From: Coprobacter secundus
GTDB taxonomy: Bacteria; Bacteroidota; Bacteroidia; Bacteroidales; Coprobacteraceae
Assembly: GCA_000803105.1 (NCBI GenBank)
Contig: JTDA01000001.1
Location: 372,001-436,000 of the forward strand
Direction of reading: 5' to 3'
Length of the DNA: 64,000 bases
This document shows, piece by piece, positions 18,192-27,300 of this stretch; the first letter of the stretch is position 1, and each line of letters opens with the position of its first letter. The position numbers and the translations under genes were made by a program. The notes below the pieces were generated by a model. It was not told the origin of the DNA. It saw nothing but the letters and a program-made list of their open reading frames with translations, and made no database searches.

Positions 18192-18199
18192 CAAAGATA
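18192..18199 (-). promoter_or_regulatory. Predicted queC promoter, -7 box
   Basis: TATCTTTG on the minus strand fits TANNTTTG. The predicted transcript would begin near 18186, about a dozen bases before the riboswitch, and opens with a short hairpin (GAAAGG / CCTTTC). No good -33 TTTG is present. Confidence 0.55.
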
Positions 18200-18233
18200 A
18201 TGAATAATCTCTATATAAAAGACATTTGTCCCA

Positions 18234-18264
18234 ATAAAAAAGGCATATCATATAGATATGCCTT
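18234..18264 (-). terminator. Intrinsic terminator after efp
   Basis: On the minus strand, AAGGCATATC and GATATGCCTT form a perfect 10-base stem with a 5-base loop (18240-18264), followed directly by a run of T. It separates efp from queC. Confidence 0.92.
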
Positions 18265-18298
18265 CTCATAAGTTATTAGCTAAAATCAATAATTATTT

Positions 18299-18862
18299 TT
18301 ATTTCACACGCCCAACATAAGTTCCTTCGCGGGTATCTACTTCTATAATTTCACCTTCGTTGATAAACAACGGAACGCGCACAGTAGCTCCCGTCTCTAC
18401 AGTTGCAGGTTTCAATGTATTTGTTGCGGTATCCCCTTTCAAGCCCGGTTCGGTATAAGTCACCTGCAATTGCACTTTTACCGGTAATTCTGCAAAAAGG
18501 ATAGTTTCGGTAGAAGTATCAGATACAACTTCGGCAATCATACCTTCTTTCAAGAAATCAACCCCTGTAATCTGGTCACGTGAAATAGGATGTTGGTCGA
18601 AAGTTTCCTGATTCATGAAAATATAATCATCTCCTTCTTGATACAAAAACTGATATGGACGACGCTCTACGCGTACATCTTCCAATTTTTCACCGATGTT
18701 AAAACGACGTTCCAAAACGTAACCGTTCACAACATCTTTCAATTTTGTACGCATAAAAGTGTTTCCTTTTCCCGGTTTTACATGCAGGAAATCGATACAG
18801 AAGTACAGTTTACCGTCCATACGGATAGCTGTTCCGATTTTAATGTCTTGGGCATTAATCAT
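18299..18862 (-). CDS. efp: Translation elongation factor P
   Basis: EF-P binds ribosomes stalled at polyproline stretches and promotes peptide-bond formation. The 187-residue protein has the three beta domains of the family. The loop at the tip of domain I reads KPGKGNTF (residues 29-36); its lysine is the residue modified in many bacteria. No EpmA/EpmB modification gene is nearby. A strong promoter of the TTTG-N20-TACTTTTG type lies at 18928-18959, divergent from rpmH, and a terminator follows the gene. Confidence 0.97.
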   Translation of the reverse strand: MINAQDIKIGTAIRMDGKLYFCIDFLHVKPGKGNTFMRTKLKDVVNGYVLERRFNIGEKLEDVRVERRPYQFLYQEGDDYIFMNQETFDQHPISRDQITGVDFLKEGMIAEVVSDTSTETILFAELPVKVQLQVTYTEPGLKGDTATNTLKPATVETGATVRVPLFINEGEIIEVDTREGTYVGRVK

Positions 18863-18927
18863 ACTTTTTTAACTTATATGTGATTATTATTAGATTATTT
18901 ACCTCGTTCGGTTTTTACTCTTGACTG

Positions 18928-18959
18928 CAAAAGTAATGTAAATCAAGAAAAAACACAAA
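18928..18959 (-). promoter_or_regulatory. Predicted efp promoter
   Basis: On the minus strand a -33 TTTG (18956-18959) is separated by 20 bases from a -7 TACTTTTG (18928-18935), an exact fit to the Bacteroides vegetative promoter. It leaves a leader of roughly 60 bases before efp. Confidence 0.8.
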
Positions 18960-18987
18960 AAGAATCCACTAAAAAATGAGCCATTAC

Positions 18988-19018
18988 TTTGTTTATTAAA
19001 AAAAAGTATCTATTTTTG
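18988..19018 (+). promoter_or_regulatory. Predicted rpmH promoter
   Basis: A -33 TTTG (18988-18991), a 19-base spacer and a -7 TATTTTTG (19011-19018) match the Bacteroides consensus exactly. The predicted start near 19025 leaves a leader of about 34 bases. The promoter is back to back with that of efp. Confidence 0.85.
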
Positions 19019-19058
19019 CAGTCCGAATTTTGAATAATAACGATAAATATATACGGCA

Positions 19059-19211
19059 ATGAAAAGAACATTTCAACCTTCAAACAGAAAGAGAAAAAAC
19101 AAACATGGCTTCCGCTCGAGAATGGCTACCGCTAACGGCCGCAGAGTATTAGCCAGTCGTCGTGCTAAAGGCAGAAAAAAATTAACTGTATCTGACGAAT
19201 ACAACGGATAA
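19059..19211 (+). CDS. rpmH: Ribosomal protein L34
   Basis: This 50-residue, strongly basic protein reads MKRTFQPSNRKRKNKHGFRS at its start, the canonical L34 N-terminus, followed by a GRRVLASRRAKGRKKL segment. L34 is a small protein of the large ribosomal subunit. The gene has an excellent promoter and ends 18 bases before a 63-base perfect palindrome. In many bacteria rpmH sits next to rnpA and dnaA; neither is adjacent here. Confidence 0.98.
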   Translation: MKRTFQPSNRKRKNKHGFRSRMATANGRRVLASRRAKGRKKLTVSDEYNG

Positions 19212-19229
19212 GATATATTTTCACAAAAT

Positions 19230-19292
19230 ATACTTATATATATGGAAGCAGGGATTCGATAATCGAATCCCTGCTTCCATATATATAAGTAT
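19230..19292. terminator. 63-base perfect palindrome, bidirectional terminator
   Basis: A 31-base left arm (19230-19260) and its exact reverse complement (19262-19292) flank a single central A. The core GGAAGCAGGGATTCGAT is GC-richer, and the outer arms are alternating A/T. It lies between convergent rpmH and the AddA-like gene and its last base is the first base of that gene's stop codon. As a hairpin it would end transcription from both sides, although a long T tract is absent. Confidence 0.75.
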
Positions 19293-22200
19293 CATACCTT
19301 TTCTATCTTCGACAACTCTACATACCATATGTATCCGGAAACATGATTATATCCCATCTTCTCCACCAACGAGACATACTGCCTCACCTGCCTACGATAC
19401 GAGTCCCGCTCGGCCATACCGAATTTATAATCGATGACCGAAACTTCATTTCCTGCTATAACCACCCGGTCAGGACGATAAAAGATACCCTCGGACTGTA
19501 ATATTTCAGCCTCATTAAGCACTTGGATTCCCGGAGCAAACCATCTGCTAACTTCCGGAGATGAAATCCATTTTTGAATATGCCCTTCTACTTCGGCAGC
19601 TTCTTCCCGTGTCAGTTGCCCGGAAAAAATATAAGGCTTCAATGCCTGGGACAAATCTTCAGGATAATGAATCGTACTCAATATCTCGTGCATCAAAGTA
19701 CCATATCGGCGTTCTTCCCGGTCGCCAAAATACCCTTTCCCTTGCAACCGTAACCTCAAACGATTTTTAAAATCTATAGACAAATACTCAGGCATAGCTA
19801 TTTCTTCGACCACAGACGGCTGCTCCGAAACCGTATGCGTTGCCTTCCCAAATTCAAAGACGCAAGTGTCCGGATTATAAAATGACCTTAAATCTACAAA
19901 TTCCCGCCCGGTCCCATCTGAAAAAGAATTGGACACACAATAATAAAGCAACGACGACACAGAAGATATCGTATTCCCGCTTTTCGGTTTGGGGGCTATC
20001 AATACCAACTCTTCCTTAGCCCGGGTAAAAGCAACGTATGCCAGGTTGAGATTATCGATATACGAGTGCATCTCTTCATTAAAATAATCATAGGCATAAA
20101 TCGTTTTTTCAAGACGGGAGCTATATCTTACCGGTACCAAAGGCAAGCGGTCAAAAGGAGCACTTCGGGGCCGGCACCACAAAATATTGGCATGTTGAGA
20201 ATCATTATTATCGAGGCTCCAATCACAAAATGGCATAATCACAGCTTTAAATTCCAGACCTTTAGACTGATGTATAGTCATAATACGTATCGCATCCTGC
20301 GAATCGGGAGTCAAAATCGTTTTACTCTTTCCCTTCTCATCCCACCACTGTAAAAAGGACGCCAAATCGGCCGAATGCTTATCGATATAAGAAAGCACTA
20401 CATCCTGAAAAGCCTGGACATAAACCTCATCGCTCTTATTCACCGGAGGGAAATACTCGATTATCTTCTCGCACATCTCAAAAAGGGGACGAGTTCTCAA
20501 ATCCTCAAACAGGCTCTCTATCCGGGCAAAAAAGGTCAAATCATTCACATCCTCCCGCAAAGAAAAATAGGTACTCAAAGCATCCGAGGGAGCCTGATGC
20601 TCATGAAAAATTTCATACTCATATACTGCTTGCGTACGATTTATCTCAGAATCCGGATTTTGCAAATAATTTAAAATACTTATAATCAACTTGATTACAG
20701 GAGCATTTCCCAGATACAAAGCCTCGTCCGAAATAATATCGAATCGATAACGGCTATCCGTATTCTGAGCCTTATATGACAATAATTTATCGGCAATGAG
20801 CCGCCCGTCCCTCTTATACCTCACAAGAAAAGCAATATCCTTCAGTCTAAGCCCCTGGTCTTGCAACCGCTTCAATACATCGGGAATATCCTCCAATGCC
20901 CTTTCTCTCCAAGGAATTTCGTCTGCCGTATCTTTAAAAAATATGGAAACATGCCCCATATAGTCTTTGTTTTTCGGAGAGACATGTTGATACGTATCAG
21001 AATATGCATCGACGATTTTATTCTTGAAATCCTTGACCTCATCATCCGATACAGGTGCATCGGCCATATGGTCATTCAAAATATCCTGCAATACTCGTGA
21101 CGACATCTGAAAGACAACATTATTAAAAGCTATTACCTGAGATGAACTTCTCCAATTGGTATCCAGTACATTATCCGCCATTTGCCCTGCTCCAAAGGAT
21201 TGTTTCAAACGGTCATGCAATAATTTCCAATCCGAATTGCGCCATCGGTAAATGCTCTGCTTGACATCCCCCACGATAAGACTATTCTTGCCCCGGTCAA
21301 GGCTGTCTTTGAACAAAGGCGAAAAATTGGCCCATTGCATATTCGAAGTATCTTGAAACTCATCTATCATCAGATTATCTATCCGAGTACCTATCTTTTC
21401 ATATACAAACGGCGTATCGCTACCGTCAATGACACGATTCAGCAATTCGGTCGTATCCGATAACAGCAACAAATTATGTTCCTGCTCATAAGCTCTCACA
21501 TTCCGGTCGATATCACTTAAAATGCCTAATGTATAAAAATATCGCGAGGTCTCTACTACCGACAGATAACGAGGATACAACTCAAAACATTTCAAAACTT
21601 TTTCTATACAATCGTTAAGCCCCCCGTTGTAAGCTTCTTCTATACGGGCACGTATTTCCGGAGCCGTTGTTTTCGTATACCATTGTGCAATGTCACCCGC
21701 CAATTTAGCAAAAGTCGCCGTAGGCTCCTTTATTATACCCGACGCCCATTTTTCAAAATGAGAAAATGGAGAATTTTTCCCACCCTTGAAATCGGCCGCC
21801 TGCAATTGAAAGCGAGACAATAACCGCTGCCCCTCTTCCCCCAGTTCCTGCAAAAAACTTTCGAACATATTCCGTATCTTGGCAAGTTCCGAGATATACT
21901 CTTTCAGCACCTTTTTATCCGCTGTCAGGGCCAACAGTTCACGGCTATATGTCTTATAAGTCTCCTTAAATATCTCCCCGGAAAGAGCCTCAATATCCTT
22001 GCGTATATTCCAGCTCTCGGCATTCTCCACTTTTTCCTCAGAAAATTTCAACAACCAACTCAACAATTCTTTGCTCGAAGAGTCTTCCAGTTCAAACAAC
22101 ATCCGGTCTACCGCTTCAGACAATACACGAGAATTATCAATCTCCAGATTATATCCGCCCTGTAACCCTATCTCCCGAGTGAAGGCCCGAGTAGTCTGCT

Positions 22201-22537
22201 GAAAAAAACGGTCGATTGTATCAATGCTGAAAGATGAAAAATCATGGAGCAAGGAAAACAATATCTCTTTAGCCTTACCTTGCAAATCCGATTCATTAAA
22301 GCCGGTAAAAGAAGCCAATTCCTTAAAATAATCCGAACTCCTGACACCATGTGCCAATACAAACAATTCTTGTATGATACGCCGCTTCATTTCTCCGGTC
22401 GCTTTGTTAGTAAAAGTCACCGCAAGAATATGACGATATGCCTCTCTCTCTTTTGCAGAAAAAAGCAATTTTAGATACTCCAAAGTAAGCCTGTACGTCT
22501 TACCCGACCCTGCCGACGCCCGATATACCGTTAACAC
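19292..22537 (-). CDS. UvrD/AddA-type helicase-nuclease
   Basis: The 1081-residue protein is a superfamily 1 helicase fused to a C-terminal nuclease. Residues 6-13 (RASAGSGKTY) form the Walker A motif, FTNKATGEMKRRI is motif Ia, LMIDEFQDTS near residue 390 is motif II, and VAFTRAKEEL is motif VI. The end carries a PD-(D/E)XK pattern with YRPDRVVI and VIDYKFG. This is the architecture of AddA and RecB, which process double-strand breaks for recombination. An AddB partner is not adjacent: the upstream gene encodes a SUI1 protein and the downstream side is convergent rpmH. The partner may be elsewhere or absent. Confidence 0.88.
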   Translation of the reverse strand: MLTVYRASAGSGKTYRLTLEYLKLLFSAKEREAYRHILAVTFTNKATGEMKRRIIQELFVLAHGVRSSDYFKELASFTGFNESDLQGKAKEILFSLLHDFSSFSIDTIDRFFQQTTRAFTREIGLQGGYNLEIDNSRVLSEAVDRMLFELEDSSSKELLSWLLKFSEEKVENAESWNIRKDIEALSGEIFKETYKTYSRELLALTADKKVLKEYISELAKIRNMFESFLQELGEEGQRLLSRFQLQAADFKGGKNSPFSHFEKWASGIIKEPTATFAKLAGDIAQWYTKTTAPEIRARIEEAYNGGLNDCIEKVLKCFELYPRYLSVVETSRYFYTLGILSDIDRNVRAYEQEHNLLLLSDTTELLNRVIDGSDTPFVYEKIGTRIDNLMIDEFQDTSNMQWANFSPLFKDSLDRGKNSLIVGDVKQSIYRWRNSDWKLLHDRLKQSFGAGQMADNVLDTNWRSSSQVIAFNNVVFQMSSRVLQDILNDHMADAPVSDDEVKDFKNKIVDAYSDTYQHVSPKNKDYMGHVSIFFKDTADEIPWRERALEDIPDVLKRLQDQGLRLKDIAFLVRYKRDGRLIADKLLSYKAQNTDSRYRFDIISDEALYLGNAPVIKLIISILNYLQNPDSEINRTQAVYEYEIFHEHQAPSDALSTYFSLREDVNDLTFFARIESLFEDLRTRPLFEMCEKIIEYFPPVNKSDEVYVQAFQDVVLSYIDKHSADLASFLQWWDEKGKSKTILTPDSQDAIRIMTIHQSKGLEFKAVIMPFCDWSLDNNDSQHANILWCRPRSAPFDRLPLVPVRYSSRLEKTIYAYDYFNEEMHSYIDNLNLAYVAFTRAKEELVLIAPKPKSGNTISSVSSLLYYCVSNSFSDGTGREFVDLRSFYNPDTCVFEFGKATHTVSEQPSVVEEIAMPEYLSIDFKNRLRLRLQGKGYFGDREERRYGTLMHEILSTIHYPEDLSQALKPYIFSGQLTREEAAEVEGHIQKWISSPEVSRWFAPGIQVLNEAEILQSEGIFYRPDRVVIAGNEVSVIDYKFGMAERDSYRRQVRQYVSLVEKMGYNHVSGYIWYVELSKIEKV

Positions 22538-22554
22538 GAAATATTATTATTTTT

Positions 22555-22899
22555 TTAAATGACGCGAGCCTTATAATTCTCACCCAACAACACATCCCTG
22601 ACTTTTGCCCTGAAATCGCCCTGTATCAAAATCTCTCCATCTTTTGCCGAACCTCCTACTCCACATTTGGTTTTCAACAATTTCGCCAGAGACTTCAAAT
22701 CTTCTTCCGTACCTACAAAACCGGTTATCAATGTCACCGATTTTCCATTCCGGTTACGCTTGTCAAGTTGTATTTTCAATTGCTGCTTATCCGGCGGAAG
22801 AGTCTCTGTTTCCTCTTCGCTACCAGATTCATAATGAAAATTCGGATTTGTAGAATACACAATATTCAACCTGTCTTTCCAATCATTTTTTTTAGCCAT
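22555..22899 (-). CDS. SUI1/YciH family translation factor
   Basis: The 114-residue protein has a variable charged N-terminus and a C-terminal SUI1 domain (about residues 45-114), with GKSVTLITGF, LAKLLKTKCGVGGSAKDGEILIQGD and KARVI recognisable. This is the bacterial YciH form of the eukaryotic eIF1 fold, thought to influence start-site fidelity, though its bacterial role is poorly defined. It lies 17 bases upstream of the AddA-like gene on the same strand and is divergent from rex. Confidence 0.93.
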   Translation of the reverse strand: MAKKNDWKDRLNIVYSTNPNFHYESGSEEETETLPPDKQQLKIQLDKRNRNGKSVTLITGFVGTEEDLKSLAKLLKTKCGVGGSAKDGEILIQGDFRAKVRDVLLGENYKARVI

Positions 22900-23017
22900 T
22901 ATCTCAATATTTAACTCCGATTATCCCTTAAGTCCTCGATATTCAGTATATTTGCGTCCAAATTTAATACAGATAAAGAAGGTTACCAAACAAAACCTTC
23001 AGATTAAAAAAAATTAT

Positions 23018-23025
23018 TACTTTTG
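23018..23025 (+). promoter_or_regulatory. Predicted rex promoter, -7 box
   Basis: TACTTTTG fits TANNTTTG and lies 25 bases before the chosen rex start, giving a short leader. No clear -33 TTTG is at the expected distance. Confidence 0.5.
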
Positions 23026-23050
23026 TAATAATGCAGAAAAATACGCATTT

Positions 23051-23701
23051 ATGGCTAACGAAAACACTAAAATAAATATTAAATTGCCCGAACCTTCACT
23101 TCGTCGTTTGCCGTGGTATCTGGCATACGTCAAGTTGCTGAAAGACAAAGGTGAAGAATACGTCTCTTCTACTCAGATTGCCAAGGAGATTAATGTAGAT
23201 GCATCACAAATTGCCAAAGATTTGTCTTTTATAAATATCTCGGGAAAAACAAGAGTTGGCTATGAAGTAAATTCTCTGGTAGAAGTATTGGAAAACTTTC
23301 TCGGATTTACCAATGTTCACAAAGCCTTTATATTCGGAGTCGGAAGTTTAGGTGCTGCATTGTTACAAGACTCCGGATTAGCACAATACGGGATGAATGT
23401 AGTAGCCGGATTCGATGTCAAAAAAGAACTTGCCGGAACTATGATAAATGGAATACCGGTATACCACATTTCCGAGTTCGAACAAAAACAAAAAGAATTG
23501 GGCGCAAACATAGGTATATTGACTGTACCGGTAGAACGGGCCCAGGAAGCCACAGAAAACATGATTGCCGGAGGAATAAAAGCAATCTGGAATTTTACCC
23601 CGTTCAGAATTCGGGTTCCCAAACATATCGTTGTCCAGAATACATCCATTTATGCACATTTGGCTGTTATGTTCAATCGGTTAAATAATCTAAAAAAATA
23701 A
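23051..23701 (+). CDS. rex: Redox-sensing transcriptional repressor Rex
   Basis: Rex senses the NADH/NAD+ ratio and represses fermentation and respiration genes when NADH is low. I start at ATG 23051 (216 residues), because the -7 box lies just upstream and the protein then has the usual length. Residues about 10-80 are a winged helix (YVSSTQIAKEINVDASQIAKDL). The Rossmann part carries FGVGSLGAALL near residue 98 and a C-terminal domain-swap helix, HLAVMFNRL. No rex operator could be proposed with confidence near this gene; malate dehydrogenase and acetate genes elsewhere in the window are possible but unproven targets. Confidence 0.95.
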   Translation: MANENTKINIKLPEPSLRRLPWYLAYVKLLKDKGEEYVSSTQIAKEINVDASQIAKDLSFINISGKTRVGYEVNSLVEVLENFLGFTNVHKAFIFGVGSLGAALLQDSGLAQYGMNVVAGFDVKKELAGTMINGIPVYHISEFEQKQKELGANIGILTVPVERAQEATENMIAGGIKAIWNFTPFRIRVPKHIVVQNTSIYAHLAVMFNRLNNLKK

Positions 23702-23738
23702 CACCGTTCCCTATCAACCTTTCAGAAAAGAAAAATAA

Positions 23739-24353
23739 ATGAAGATTATTGCTGTTGGATGGAATTATCTCTCTCACAATAAAGAGATGAATCGTACGTT
23801 ATTACCTAAAGAGCCTGTCATCTTCTTTAAACCGGAGACTGCTCTTTTAAAAGACGGAAAGCCGTTTTTTCTTCCCGACTTTTCGGAAAGAATTGAATAT
23901 GAAACCGAACTGGTATTCCGGGTTTGCCGGCTGGGAAAAAATATTGCCCCACGATTTGCGCACCGCTATTATGACGCTGTAACCGTAGGTATAGACTTTA
24001 CAGCTCGCGATTTGCAAAGCAAATTACGGCAAAACGGTGAGCCTTGGGAAATATCCAAAGGATTCGATTCTTCTGCTGTAATAGGGAATTTTATAGAAAT
24101 AGAAAAAATTGGAGATACATGCCAGTTGCCCTTTTCCCTATCCATAAACGGGAATACCGCCCAACAGGGGAATAGCAAGGACATGATATTCAATATAGAT
24201 GATATTATTGCATACGTCAGCCGTTTTTATACGTTAAAAATCGGAGATCTCATTTACACCGGAACACCCGATGGTATCGGACCTGTAAAAATAAATGACC
24301 ACTTGCAAGGGTATCTGAAAGAGGAAAAAGTCCTCGATTTTTATGTAAAATAA
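23739..24353 (+). CDS. Fumarylacetoacetate hydrolase family protein
   Basis: The 204-residue protein is a single catalytic domain of the FAH family. The metal ligands appear as YETELV (Glu residues near 50), then DFTARDLQ, and the C-terminal TGTPDGIGPVKINDHL is the family signature. Members act on beta-keto acids, for example as acylpyruvases or oxaloacetate tautomerases; the substrate here is unknown. It lies 37 bases after rex and 16 before porU on the same strand. Confidence 0.93.
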   Translation: MKIIAVGWNYLSHNKEMNRTLLPKEPVIFFKPETALLKDGKPFFLPDFSERIEYETELVFRVCRLGKNIAPRFAHRYYDAVTVGIDFTARDLQSKLRQNGEPWEISKGFDSSAVIGNFIEIEKIGDTCQLPFSLSINGNTAQQGNSKDMIFNIDDIIAYVSRFYTLKIGDLIYTGTPDGIGPVKINDHLQGYLKEEKVLDFYVK

Positions 24354-24369
24354 AATTTATATACAGAAT

Positions 24370-27300
24370 ATGCCATATCATTCTTTTTTAAGAATATTAC
24401 TTTTGACCATAAGGACTGATTACACGATAGCATTATTTACTGCCATTGTACTAAGCATATTTACTGCTGGTGCACTAAACGACGGAAACAGATATACTCG
24501 TGAATCGGTATTAAACTCGGGTTCTTGGGTACGGGTAAAAGTATATGATAACGGCATATATCAGATTTCATACAGCGACTTGCAACAATGGGGATTTTCC
24601 GACCCTTCCAAAGTAAAAGTATACGGATATGGAGGAAAAATGCTTGAAGAAGATTTTACTACCCCCTATACCGATGACCTGCCTGAAATTCCGGTATATC
24701 ATGCCGGTGATAAAATTCTGTTTTACGCACAAGGTATCATTTCCTGGTCATACAATACATCCAAAAGCATTTTTGTACACGACCGACATGCTTACTCATT
24801 GGCCGGATATTATTTTATCACACAAAATGATAACCCGGCGACCGAACTCCCGACAGACAATACACCCGATGACGAAAGTTTGAGTGCGACATCGGTATTC
24901 GACGACTACGACCTGTATGAAACCGAATCGGTCAATTTAGGAAAAACCGGAAGAGTTTTTTACGGAGAAGATTTCCGCTACACTACCCAACGGACTTTTT
25001 CTTTCGATATTGCAGGTATACCTGAAGACAATAAGACCGTAAGAATGCAAGTCGATTTTGTTGCCAAATCGCCTAATTCCAGCAGGGTGACCATCTCTCA
25101 TAATGGCAGCAGACTAAATACCTATACTATAAAGGGGATGACCAGCAATAGCGACCTGAATTATAAAAATGCAGAATTACTTTCTGCCTATGATGTATGG
25201 GACAGTGACCTCTCGTCTGTAGATAATATTTCTATCGGTTACGAAGGCAGTGATGTAAGGAATGCAAGGCTCGACTTTATCCGCCTGACCTTTAAGCGTA
25301 AATTACAATTATACGGAAGCTCGGTCTTATTCCGTAATATAGAAGCCCAATCAAAAAAAATCAGGTATGCCGTGCAAACTGACAAATCGATACAAATCTG
25401 GGACATAACAGACCCTATAAATCCGGTATCGGTTCAGACCAAATCTCAAAATGGCGTTTATTATTTCACTGCTAAAGAAACAGGATTAAAAGAATATGTA
25501 GCGTTTGACCCAAGTGCCTCTTTTCCCTCGGCAGAGTACGTAGAAAACATGGCAAACCAAAATCTACATGGATGGGAAAAAGCCGATTTGTTTATCCTTG
25601 TTCCTCCCGAATTGGCAAGTGAGGCAGAACGCCTGGCGCAACACCATATAGAAAAAGACGGATTGACATGCAGAGTAGTACTACCTCAACAAATCTATAA
25701 CGAGTTCTCTTCCGGCACTCCCGACGCAACAGCTGTACGACGATTCATGAAAATGTTCTACGACAGAGCCGGTGAAGACGAATCGTTAAAGCCTCGTTAT
25801 TTATTGTTGTTCGGAGACGGAACATATGACAACAGGCTCATATCAAGTGAGTGGAACAGCTACAAAGACAGTTTTATCATCAGTTACCAATCTGTAAGCG
25901 GGCTTAGCGAAAGGAGCTCCTACGTCTCTGATGATTATTTCGGGTTCCTGGATGACAATGAAGGCAAAAATCTGCCCAGTGACAAACTGGACATTGGAAT
26001 CGGTCGTTTTCCCGTTAGGACACTATCAGAAGCCCAAATTGCCGTAGATAAAGTCATTGCCTATGCCAATAGTACCGACTTCGGTGTATGGAAAAACAAC
26101 CTATGCTTTGTCGCCGATGACGGAAATTCGTCACAACATATGAGTACATCCGATAAATTGGCCAATTCAGTCGAGACAAATCATCCTGAATTTTATTGCA
26201 ATAAAATATATATAGATGCATTCAATAAGGTAACGTCGGCAACTGGTTCAACTTATCCGGACGCTAAAAAGAAAATGTTCGATTTGTTAGACGACGGACT
26301 GCTCCTCATCAACTATTGCGGACATGGAAGCACCAAAGGCTGGACGGCAGAAAGAATCCTGGAATTAAATGACATTCAGAAAATGTATTTGAAAAGATTG
26401 CCACTCTTTATAACCGCGACCTGCGATTTCAGCCGCTTTGACGACGCTGCATATTCGGGAGGAGAATATCTGTTCTTAAATGCCAAGGGGGGAGCCATCG
26501 CTCTGTTTACAACCACAAGGGTTGTCGAAACATACGGAAATGAGCTGATGAACATGGGACTCATTTCACATCTTTTCGACCGGGATGAAAACGGAAACCG
26601 ATTACGTTTGGGAGACGTCATGAAATTAGCCAAAAGGAGTATTTCGGGAAGTGATGATAACAAACTGAATTTTGTATTACTGGGAGACCCGGCTTTGCAT
26701 CTAACCTACCCGGAACACAAATTAATTGTAACCGAAATCAACGGAATCCCTGTCGAGAACTCTTCCGCTTCAGACATACAACTCCAGGCCCGGGCTATGG
26801 TTACAGTCAAAGGTGAAGTCAGGAGTTTTGAAAATAATGGGAGTGGAACGAAACTGACCGATTACAACGGTATCATATATCCCCGACTATATGATTCACA
26901 GACGACAGTAACTACCAACGGTAACGGAACCGACGGAAATGATAAGACCGGAGAACCTTTTACCTTTAAAGAACGAACCAACCTATTATATACGGCCAAA
27001 GATTCTATTAAAAACGGAGAATTTTCTTTTCAGTTCAAAATGCCTAAAGAGTTAAATTACTCTCTTGAATCCGGATATCTCAATCTATACGCAGGTTCTC
27101 TCCTGAATGGGGAAGCATTCGGGGCAAGTACGAATTTTATCATTGGAGGAATGGACAATACTGTGCCTGAAGACAATGAAGGTCCTGTCATCCATTCGAT
27201 GTATCTTAACACTTCAGGATTCAAAGATGGAGATCTCGTAAATGAAAATCCTGTCTTTTTCGCCGAAATAGAAGACCCGTCTGGCATCAACCTTTCCGGT

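Noticed and set aside
19230..19292. Transposon end or insertion-sequence remnant
   Set aside because: No transposase, no flanking direct repeat, and a position exactly between convergent genes favour a terminator.
22952..23050. N-terminal extension of rex
   Set aside because: A -7 promoter box lies inside it, and the family start is at 23051.
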